Source: Prevotellaceae bacterium UBA3627
Lineage (GTDB): Bacteria > Bacteroidota > Bacteroidia > Bacteroidales > Bacteroidaceae
DNA length: 47,439 nt
Direction: 5' to 3'
NCBI GenBank assembly: GCA_002373375.1
Contig: DFLE01000013.1
Location: 376-47,814, forward strand
The stretch's first letter is position 1; each line of letters opens with the position of its first letter. The notes under the pieces were generated by a model. That model saw only the letters and a list, made by a program, of their open reading frames with translations, was not told where the DNA came from and searched no databases. The position numbers were made by a program, and so were the translations under genes. Positions 40,514 to 47,207 of the stretch are shown piece by piece.

Positions 40514-41555
40514 AAATCCTCTCCACTATCTCCTCCTCACTGATATTCATACACTCCATATCGCCGCGCAGGCAAGGCTTGTTGCCGTAGATGCTGCAAG
40601 GACGGCACTTCAGGTCATGGCGCTGCACACAGTCAGCCTCGCTCTGTCCCCAGCCAAGGAAGCCTGCCCAGGGATGTGTGGCACCCCAGATGCTCACCAC
40701 CCTCGTGCCTACAAGCGATGCCATGTGCATATTGCCGGAGTCCATAGACACCATGACGTCGAGTGTCTTCATTATCTCAAGCTCGTTCTTCAGCGGATTG
40801 TCATAGCTCAGTCCGCGTTCCTTCACCTCCTCTGAGGCAAGCACCACGTTACTGAATTTCTCTGACCACGCCGTCATCTGCTCCCTCTCCTTACCGCCGC
40901 CGCCGAAGAGTATGATCTTACACTCAGGACACTTCTCTATAAGCATCTCTATCACCTTCTCCATCCTCTCCACAGGATATATCTTTCCCTGATGGGCGGC
41001 GAAGGGGGCAAGGCCAATAGAAAGGGACCCACCCCGACCCTCCCTGCAAGGGATGGAGTGAGTAATGCCTTTACTCTCTTCCCTTGTAAGCTCAGACAAT
41101 GTCTGAGCCTCAAACAGTTTCCCATACAACACAGCCGCATAATTCTCAAACGATGTAGGCAGTCTCTGCAGCTGTTTCTTTCCCTCCGGCGCCGTTATCC
41201 TGCGTCGCAGTGAGCGGTGCTTGTCTATATGGCGCACGGGGTAGCCATGCACACGGAAGAACTTACGCAGTATCTTTGTCCTCAATACGTCGTGCATGTC
41301 AATAACCATATCGAAGTGCATCTGATGCAGTTCGATAAACAGTCTGTAGAGCCCTCTGATGCCCTTATAGTCACGTTTAGGGTCACGTCCGAGGAAATGT
41401 ACGTTAGGGGCTATATCATCGAACAGAGGGGCATGAAACGGCTTTGAGAGCACCGTCAGGTCATCATCGGGGTGCTCCTGTGCATAGAGGCGCAACACTG
41501 GTGCCAGCATCGCTACATCGCCGAGGGCTGAAAAGCGTATAAGGAGTAGTTTCAT
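40503..41555 (-). CDS. Glycosyltransferase family 9 (heptosyltransferase-like) with a repeat insert
   Basis: The enzyme probably transfers a heptose or similar sugar to the lipid A core. The start at 41555 gives MKLLLIRFSALGDVAMLAPVLR, the usual GT9 opening, and 350 residues. The longer frame starting at 41612 is coded by a REP palindrome and is rejected. The C-terminal half has IILFGGGGKEREQ and SMDSGNMHMASLVGTRVVSIWGATHPWAGF, the nucleotide-sugar site. Residues about 148-178 (AQTLSELTREESKG and on to a Gly/Arg-rich end) are an insert between the two Rossmann lobes, made of a REP unit followed by a CCCTCCC unit. The last codons come from the 8-bp repeat. Confidence 0.9.
   Translation of the reverse strand: MKLLLIRFSALGDVAMLAPVLRLYAQEHPDDDLTVLSKPFHAPLFDDIAPNVHFLGRDPKRDYKGIRGLYRLFIELHQMHFDMVIDMHDVLRTKILRKFFRVHGYPVRHIDKHRSLRRRITAPEGKKQLQRLPTSFENYAAVLYGKLFEAQTLSELTREESKGITHSIPCREGRGGSLSIGLAPFAAHQGKIYPVERMEKVIEMLIEKCPECKIILFGGGGKEREQMTAWSEKFSNVVLASEEVKERGLSYDNPLKNELEIMKTLDVMVSMDSGNMHMASLVGTRVVSIWGATHPWAGFLGWGQSEADCVQRHDLKCRPCSIYGNKPCLRGDMECMNISEEEIVERILRS
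41023..41108 (+). repeat. Composite insert (REP plus CCCTCCC unit) inside the GT9 gene
   Basis: A GTAA foot (41086-41089) and palindrome GCTCAGACAATGTCTGAGC (41090-41108) lie next to a CCCTCCC unit, GACCCACCCCGACCCTCC plus CTGCAAGGGATGG (41027-41056). The stem differs from the RAYT-side copies on both arms but remains fully paired. On the coding strand it reads AQTLSELTREE, matching AKTLSSLTREE of the polA array. Confidence 0.88.
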
Positions 41556-41585
41556 TTTTATATGGTGTGCTTTTTTTCTTTGTTT

Positions 41586-41696
41586 GTAGGCTGCGACAGT
41601 GTCGCAGCACACGAGGGAAGGGCAGCTTACCTTGTTTATAAGGGCGCCTTACCTGCGCGCCTTTACCTTGCTTGTAGGCTGCGACAGTGTCGCAGC
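41586..41696 (+). repeat. REP pair next to the RAYT gene
   Basis: Two identical units, each GTAG followed by GCTGCGACAGTGTCGCAGC, lie at 41586-41608 and 41674-41696, 88 bp apart and both preceded by TTT or CTT. They fill the space between the end of the RAYT gene and the start of the GT9 gene. This is the typical position of REP pairs (BIME-like units) beside a RAYT. Confidence 0.9.
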
Positions 41697-41703
41697 TTAA
41701 GGC

Positions 41704-42804
41704 TTAAGGCGAGCTATGGGTGGCGGCTATCTCGGCAGCCATGGCGTTGAGCTGCAGGCACATCTCGCGGGTCAGCGGAATGCGGTTGTTATGATGCTCC
41801 CACGGTGCGAGAATGAGGAAGCGGCCGTCGGCGCACGCCTCATAGTACTGATGTCCTGGCTTGGAGAAAGTGTTGAACCCCCACGGTGTGATGAATATGA
41901 GCGGCAGCCTCTCGTCCATGGCACGGCGCATCACCATCTGCTCACCCTTAGATATCGCCGGCGATACCAGCACCGCTCCGTGGCGCGCCTGCCGGAGCAG
42001 CGCCTCCACCCTTACCGCAAGCTCATCGTCAGTGAAATGACGCGACAGCTGCACCTGTATTATCTCCGGGTGTGATAGCAGCATCCTGTTGCCTATGGCG
42101 GCATAGTCTCTTCCTGCTATGTTCATACCGAACCGTACACGAAAGTAGTCAGGATGCAATCGCCGTATGGCAAGCCTGCGTGGGTTATCGCTGAGGTATG
42201 CCTTCCACTTGTCGAGTGTGGAGTAGTTAAAGAGTATCTTGTCGTTGTAGCCTTTCTCCCACAGGTAGAGGCCGGTGGCGCTCCTTTTGTCACGCGGTTT
42301 GCTTGTATGCTGCGACAGTGTCGCAGCCCACGAGAGAAGGAGGCGCTGGAAAGGCGATACAACAGGGGCAGCGGCAGTGTTACTAAGCGACTGCAGCTGT
42401 GCCTGCCTTGCATCCTCCACGAGAAGGCGCAGAGCCTTGTTACACCCGGTCTTGAAGCCCTTTACTACCTGACCGAGGTGAAAGGGTGTGTCTTCCCTTA
42501 CATAGAGGATGCCGTGTATGTGGTCGGGCATTATGACGTGCTGCACCGTTGTTACCTGGGGGTAATACATGGATATCTGCTGCCATGCCGACTGAACGGC
42601 TTCTCCTAAGGGAGTCAGTTCTATATGTGCATCGGCTGCATCGTCACCCGATGATTCAGAAACTGCCAGCGTGCCGAGCAGCGGCCACCGTGGGCTTACC
42701 GCCAAGGTCACCATATAGAAGCGCCGTGAGCGATAGTCGTGGCTGTCACTGCGGCGGTGCATGGAGGGTATGCTGCCCGTAGCATATTCCTTATGGCTGT
42801 TCAT
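41704..42804 (-). CDS. REP-associated tyrosine transposase (RAYT, TnpA-REP) with an extra C-terminal domain
   Basis: RAYTs are domesticated IS200/IS605-like HUH nucleases that cut single-stranded REP hairpins. In this 366-residue protein the core (residues about 28-212) begins RRFYMVTLAVSPRWPLLG, has VIMPDHIHGILYV (His95, His97), and LWEKGYNDKILFNYSTLDKWKAYLSDNPRR with the likely catalytic Tyr186. Residues 155-176, between these motifs, are coded by a REP copy. Residues about 213-366 are an extension I do not recognise. Its GAVLVSPAISKGEQMVMRRAM.ERLPLIFI segment looks Rossmann-like, recalling DprA/LOG proteins. Met15 (42762) is an alternative start. A minus-strand TAACTTTG ends 5 bp before Met1, so the mRNA may be nearly leaderless. 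Confidence 0.88.
   Translation of the reverse strand: MNSHKEYATGSIPSMHRRSDSHDYRSRRFYMVTLAVSPRWPLLGTLAVSESSGDDAADAHIELTPLGEAVQSAWQQISMYYPQVTTVQHVIMPDHIHGILYVREDTPFHLGQVVKGFKTGCNKALRLLVEDARQAQLQSLSNTAAAPVVSPFQRLLLSWAATLSQHTSKPRDKRSATGLYLWEKGYNDKILFNYSTLDKWKAYLSDNPRRLAIRRLHPDYFRVRFGMNIAGRDYAAIGNRMLLSHPEIIQVQLSRHFTDDELAVRVEALLRQARHGAVLVSPAISKGEQMVMRRAMDERLPLIFITPWGFNTFSKPGHQYYEACADGRFLILAPWEHHNNRIPLTREMCLQLNAMAAEIAATHSSP
42305..42327 (+). repeat. REP palindrome inside the RAYT gene
   Basis: GTAT (42305-42308) followed by GCTGCGACAGTGTCGCAGC (42309-42327), then CCACGAGAGAAGG. On the coding strand it reads AATLSQHTS, the same frame as in polA and the GT9 gene. It lies between the HUH motif and the catalytic Tyr. 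Confidence 0.9.
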
Positions 42805-42808
42805 GTTA

Positions 42809-42838
42809 CAAAGTTACTCATTTTTTCCTAACTACAAA
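42809..42838 (-). promoter_or_regulatory. Possible RAYT promoter
   Basis: On the minus strand TTTG (42838-42835), 18 bp, TAACTTTG (42816-42809). The -7 box ends 5 bp before the first ATG (42804). Transcription would then start at or inside the first codons, which favours a leaderless message or the start at 42762. Confidence 0.5.
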
Positions 42839-42858
42839 GTGTTGTGACAGAAAAAATT

Positions 42859-42886
42859 CCGGTAAGGCTTTTAATAACCTTACCGG
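42859..42886 (-). terminator. Intrinsic terminator of the Ig-domain protein gene
   Basis: CCGGTAAGG (42859-42867) pairs with CCTTACCGG (42878-42886). On the minus strand the hairpin is followed by AATTTTTTCTG. A second G/C hairpin (ccctctcccttacttgggaggg, 42911-42932) of the CCCTCCC type lies between it and the stop codon. Confidence 0.8.
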
Positions 42887-42945
42887 GATAATCATTATAC
42901 TTTTCTCATCCCCTCTCCCTTACTTGGGAGGGTCTGTTGGTCTTT

Positions 42946-45900
42946 TTACTTAATCTGAGCGCCAGCGGCATTGAACTTCTTGCCAGCCTTGAGGATGACG
43001 ATCTGTCCGTTCTCGATGAACTTGCCCTCCTTCTTCACAGACTCCTGAGCCTCAGAAACACCGTCAACGGCTGTTGCCTCAGTGAAGTCGAAGCCATACA
43101 TGCCTATCTTAGAGCCTGTAGCATATATGATATATTCATGATCGTCATCTACATCGATAGTTATAGGACCGTTATAAGTCTCATCTAAAGTGCTGCCAGA
43201 GGTATACTCTGTCTCACCTACCTTGAATGATACAGTCTCCGCATCAGCCTGCAATGAGCCTGCGGCAGCCTTAGCAGTCAAATCATATGTTAACTTCATG
43301 ATGTTAACAGCCTTGCCAGCGTTAAACTTACCTACAAATGTGAATACACCAGTTTTAAATGGTAATACCTTATAACCCACACCAGTTACATCATTGCCGT
43401 TAACAGTTGGGTTTACAGTACCGCTGATGATAGCTGAGTATCCAGCAGGAGCCTCTTCAGCGTCAGCAGCCTGAACGCTGAAGTTACCATTATCAAGAAG
43501 ACGTACTCTACAATCCTCTGTAATGAATCTAAGTCCGTCTGCTACCTCCATATCAGTTGGAATAACGCACTTGTTACCATCCAATTTTACATCGTCTATA
43601 GCTTTCAGTTCAATCTCTTCAGAGTTAACAGAACCCTCAGAGTTTGTTGCTGTTACATATACAGTATATGTCTTTGCTTCACCAATAAATATACCTAATT
43701 CACTATCATAATCAACAGGCTCACCATCAACATACCACTGGTATGTAGGCTCTGGGAAGCCGGTTGCCTTTACTGGTATATTAATATACTCGTATGATGC
43801 AACGTTCTTGCCTACAGGCTGAACAGTGAACACAGGAGCCTTCTTCTCGAGTACCTCTACCTCTACACCTGTAAGGTAAAGGTTGTCAGTAGCAGTAATC
43901 TTCTTGATGCTGAATGTGTCAACACCGATAAGGTTAACGTCGCTCTCCTTCACTATATACTCAACAGTATATGTGTTAGCCTTGTTGTTACCGCTTGGCA
44001 GTGGGAAGTAAGCAAGAGAGGTGGTACCGTCCTTCGTGATGTCAAAACCGGTAGCCTTGTTACTGCTTGAGCAGAACATGGTAAGCTTAATGCAGTCATT
44101 TACCTTCAGCTTTCTTTCCATGTTAACCTGAGCAGTGATAGTAGCGCCAGACTTCTGTCCGTAGAGACCGCTCTTTGTTGTCTCAATTGCACCGCTCAAG
44201 AGGTCGATGCTACCACCCTCTACTTCATAATTGCCATGCTCTGTAATTTCAGATGACAGAGTATAAGAGTACTTCACGCCTGGCTCCTCTGCCGGCTCAG
44301 TCTCTTTCTCCTTTAACACTACAACTATTGTGTCGGTACTTACATGATCTACAGTCTCATCAGCAAACACAGCTACCACGTTAGCAAACACATAATATGT
44401 GCCTGGCTCAGTTAATACCTCATAGAGAGGCTTATCTGACAATTCAGGAGTATATGTAGCGTCCTTCTTGTCCACGCCTTCCTCTGCCACTGCATAATTT
44501 ATTTGAGGGAAATACTCCTCTGCGTTTGTATTAACGCTTATATAGTCAGAAAGGTTAAGCTTAGCATAGTCTTCCTCCTCACCAAGTGTCACGGTGATAG
44601 TGTCAGGCAGGCTTGTCTCTATTTCGAAGTAGTTGTAGTCACCGGTCTTCTGTATGTAGATATAATCAAGCTGTGCATCGGCAGAGCTTGTAGAACCGAG
44701 GAATACTACGTCGTTCTCCTCACCAGTGAGAGTGAACTCAGGTGAAGTATTCTCATTGAGGTTGCCTGATGATGATGCAGTGTAAGCAGTGCCGCCTACA
44801 GTGAAGTTAAGATCCTGCTGTGATGTCTTGCTGGTAAAGGCACCTACTACCATCACATACTTACCTGCAGGCAGTGAGACAATGGTAACGTCATTAGCTG
44901 TGACACCACCCTTACCGTTAGAACCGCGGATAGGAAGGTTGCCTGTTGTTGTCTCAGTGAAGCCGTTGATGTGCTCACCCTCATTCAAATATACTATATT
45001 CTCCTTATTTGTGTTGCTATAGTTAACAACAGCTTCAGGGTTAGCAGCGGTAGGAGTGAACGTGTTGGTGTACTCCTTGTTGTTTACCGAAGACTGGTAG
45101 AGAGTACCATTTAACTCCTGATACCTTGGATATGCATACTTTACAGCGTCACCTGCGTAAGAATTACCAAAATCCAACTCTTCTCCGAGGCTGCTCTTTA
45201 TAGTATAGTTTATAATGTCAGCCTCCTTGAATGTAACATGGATATAGTTCTTGTCATTGTCCTCATCCACTGCGATAGAGTTGTCGGCACCAGACACATA
45301 TACATACTTCACGCCGTTAACGTAGAAGTCGGCAATGTCGGTTGAAGACGGTTTTACTGTCTCGCCTACTAATATTCCCTTGTATGTAATGGTGTCAATC
45401 TGGTTTTCAGAATCAAGCTCACGAACAATATAGTAGTTAGACACCGAACCGGTAGTATAAGTAACGGTAGCTGAAGGATTCTTCAAGTAACCGCCGGCAG
45501 CTGCTGTCTCATAGACTACTATGGTGACAATCTTATCCTCATCCTCAGCAAAGGCATCTGTAATGTCAAATGTCTTTGTCTCAAAAGTTCCTGATGACTT
45601 TGTACTTGTCCACTGCTGGGCACCAAGTGTAGTGATAGACAAGTCGGCTGTGTTGTAGGTCATATCTGCAGACCATGCAGAAGAGTTATAGCCCACACCC
45701 CAACCTGTAGTACGCTTGCTGTCAGTAGCACCTGACACATCGAAGGTAAGCGATACATTCTGGATGGTACCTTCAACAGCAGAGGCATCCACCTGGATAT
45801 AACCAATACAGTTAACGTTCCAACTTACGTATCCCCAGCCCACTGTGCCGTTTGAGATTTTGTTGTAACCTACCTTGGCGGTACTACCCGCTGCAATCTC

Positions 45901-46023
45901 ACCGAAAGATACGTCAGCCTGGTTATAGTCAACATAAGTCAACTTTACCCCGGCCTGTGAGCTTTCGGCACTAGCACAGACGGACATCAATACCGCCGCG
46001 ATTAGAGTAAAAAACTTTTTCAT
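42946..46023 (-). CDS. Large secreted Ig-domain protein with Prevotella-type C-terminal tail
   Basis: The 1025-residue protein has a signal peptide (MKKFFTLIAAVLMSVCASA). It is rich in Thr, Ser, Val and Asp, as expected for tandem beta-sandwich domains. An Ig-like domain is visible near residues 725-800 (APVFTVQPVGKNVASYEY at its start, TYQWYVDGEPV, then YTVYVTATNSEGSVNSEEI). Several regions near residues 340-450 and 600-715 look like carbohydrate-binding or Big-type sandwiches, but I cannot name them. The end (ENGQIVILKAGKKFNAAGAQIK, residues about 1004-1025) is the tail often found on surface proteins of Prevotella. The function is probably adhesion or glycan binding, by inference. It has its own promoter and terminator. 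Confidence 0.85.
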   Translation of the reverse strand: MKKFFTLIAAVLMSVCASAESSQAGVKLTYVDYNQADVSFGEIAAGSTAKVGYNKISNGTVGWGYVSWNVNCIGYIQVDASAVEGTIQNVSLTFDVSGATDSKRTTGWGVGYNSSAWSADMTYNTADLSITTLGAQQWTSTKSSGTFETKTFDITDAFAEDEDKIVTIVVYETAAAGGYLKNPSATVTYTTGSVSNYYIVRELDSENQIDTITYKGILVGETVKPSSTDIADFYVNGVKYVYVSGADNSIAVDEDNDKNYIHVTFKEADIINYTIKSSLGEELDFGNSYAGDAVKYAYPRYQELNGTLYQSSVNNKEYTNTFTPTAANPEAVVNYSNTNKENIVYLNEGEHINGFTETTTGNLPIRGSNGKGGVTANDVTIVSLPAGKYVMVVGAFTSKTSQQDLNFTVGGTAYTASSSGNLNENTSPEFTLTGEENDVVFLGSTSSADAQLDYIYIQKTGDYNYFEIETSLPDTITVTLGEEEDYAKLNLSDYISVNTNAEEYFPQINYAVAEEGVDKKDATYTPELSDKPLYEVLTEPGTYYVFANVVAVFADETVDHVSTDTIVVVLKEKETEPAEEPGVKYSYTLSSEITEHGNYEVEGGSIDLLSGAIETTKSGLYGQKSGATITAQVNMERKLKVNDCIKLTMFCSSSNKATGFDITKDGTTSLAYFPLPSGNNKANTYTVEYIVKESDVNLIGVDTFSIKKITATDNLYLTGVEVEVLEKKAPVFTVQPVGKNVASYEYINIPVKATGFPEPTYQWYVDGEPVDYDSELGIFIGEAKTYTVYVTATNSEGSVNSEEIELKAIDDVKLDGNKCVIPTDMEVADGLRFITEDCRVRLLDNGNFSVQAADAEEAPAGYSAIISGTVNPTVNGNDVTGVGYKVLPFKTGVFTFVGKFNAGKAVNIMKLTYDLTAKAAAGSLQADAETVSFKVGETEYTSGSTLDETYNGPITIDVDDDHEYIIYATGSKIGMYGFDFTEATAVDGVSEAQESVKKEGKFIENGQIVILKAGKKFNAAGAQIK

Positions 46024-46127
46024 AAGCCTTTTGATTTGTTAGTTAATGAATATAGTTAGTTTAAATAATAGCTCTCCGATAGTGGCTTATTCCCTTAAAA
46101 AAGGGAATATAAAAAAACACCACGATA

Positions 46128-46158
46128 CAAATTTACCCTTTTATTTAATAATGTGCAA
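46128..46158 (-). promoter_or_regulatory. Promoter of the Ig-domain protein gene
   Basis: On the minus strand TTG (46158-46156), 20 bp, TAAATTTG (46135-46128). The leader of about 100 nt contains a small hairpin, TTCCCTT and AAGGGAA (46090-46107). Confidence 0.75.
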
Positions 46159-46230
46159 GTAATTTCCAAAATAATTTTATAATAGCATAATTATTTGTTC
46201 TCTCTCCATCCACAGCCAGAGCTTCCTCTC

Positions 46231-46560
46231 CCATTGAGTATGTTGCCGTATTACAGCAACCACCCCCTCCGCCTTCCCTCCTTTCACCTCTTTCCCCTCT
46301 CTCCCTTTCCCTCGTCGCCCCTCCTCCTCCCGTTGAGTATGTTGCTGTATTACAGCAACCACCCCTCCGCCTTCCTTCCTTTCGCCTCTTTCCTCTCTCT
46401 CCCTTTCCCTCGTCGCCCCTCCTTCTCCCGTTGAGTATGTTGCTGTATTACAGCAACCACCCCATCCGCCTTTTTCCACCCCTCACCTTCCTTCCTTTCG
46501 CCCCTTTCCTCTCTCCTCCCTTCCCCTCCACCTTCCCCTTCCCACCCTTCTTCCCTCATC
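46231..46560 (+). repeat. Three tandem 98-99-bp units with family B REP-like palindromes in a pyrimidine tract
   Basis: GTAT followed by GTTGCTGTATTACAGCAAC (first copy with one C) occurs with palindromes at 46242-46260, 46341-46359 and 46439-46457. Between them the plus strand is nearly all C and T (the minus strand nearly all purine). The core matches the palindrome at 16916, which also borders a purine tract. No gene is likely; frames here are composition effects. Confidence 0.85.
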
Positions 46561-46670
46561 CCTTTCTTTCTCTTTACCTTTTATAATTTAATTAAAAAAG
46601 AAAAAAAAAAGAAGAAGAAGAGTTGGTGGAAATGTGGAAAAATAGTGTTTATATACGTAAAAAATGCACG

Positions 46671-46758
46671 TTGAGAAAGCTATCGTTTCACACCGTAAAA
46701 GCATAGCTTTCAGCATGTAAAAGCTATCACTTTACACTATAAAAGCATAGCTTTCTCA
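46671..46758. repeat. AAAGCTATC repeat array near the DnaA-box cluster
   Basis: Four units of about 22 bp (gagaaagctatcg, taaaagcatagc, taaaagctatcac, aaaagcatagc) are bounded by TGAGAAAGCTAT and its inverse ATAGCTTTCTCA. It is the third member of the family found after mnmG and deoC, here without the closing 16-bp hairpin. Confidence 0.7.
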
Positions 46759-46812
46759 GAGCACCACCTGACGGTGGAAAACACTATGGAAAATAATTAA
46801 AAACAACTGTAT

Positions 46813-46917
46813 TTGTCCACAATATCCCCTGGCAACCATATCACCACCCCATACCATTGTGGATAAAAAAGCATTTATAATCACTTATGCATATAGTTAT
46901 CCATACACTTATCCACA
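46813..46917. other. DnaA-box cluster (candidate oriC or DnaA control site)
   Basis: Two perfect DnaA boxes, TGTGGATAA (46858-46866, minus orientation) and TTATCCACA (46909-46917), lie with two one-mismatch boxes, TTGTCCACA (46813-46821) and TTATCCATA (46897-46905). AT-rich sequence follows (46918-46945 and 47000-47090). This layout suits an origin. Gene orientation to the left argues against it, so a DnaA-controlled promoter of pckA or a titration site is also possible. Confidence 0.55.
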
Positions 46918-47069
46918 GTTTTATATAAAAACATAGACAACAGCCATGTCTCACCTTATCACCTTATAACCTGAAACCTTATCACCTAACAGATTGCAAC
47001 CTTTATTTTACAAAAAGTCAGAAAAACGATGTTTACATTATCTAAATAACATTAAGAAAGGAAAAAAAA

Positions 47070-47100
47070 TTGCATAATATAAATTAATGTAGTAACTTTG
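47070..47100 (+). promoter_or_regulatory. Promoter of pckA
   Basis: TTG (47070-47072), 20 bp, TAACTTTG (47093-47100). The leader of about 100 nt before pckA contains GTGTGCGTACAC and GGCCACGGCC, which can form small hairpins. Confidence 0.75.
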
Positions 47101-47207
47101 TAACCAAATAGGCTATAGTCTGTCGTATGCCGCGGAACATAACAGCGTGTGCGTACACGGCCACGGCCTCAAGCACAGATAAACATCATTTAATTCATAA
47201 AACACAA

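Noticed and set aside
41556..41612. Upstream start of the GT9 gene
   Set aside because: The added residues (CDTVAAYKQRKK) are a translation of a REP palindrome. GT9 proteins begin at MKLLLIRFSALGD.
46177..46559. Frames in the pyrimidine tract on both strands
   Set aside because: They follow the 98-bp repeats and give Glu/Arg/Gly- or Ser/Leu/Pro-only peptides. They are composition artefacts.
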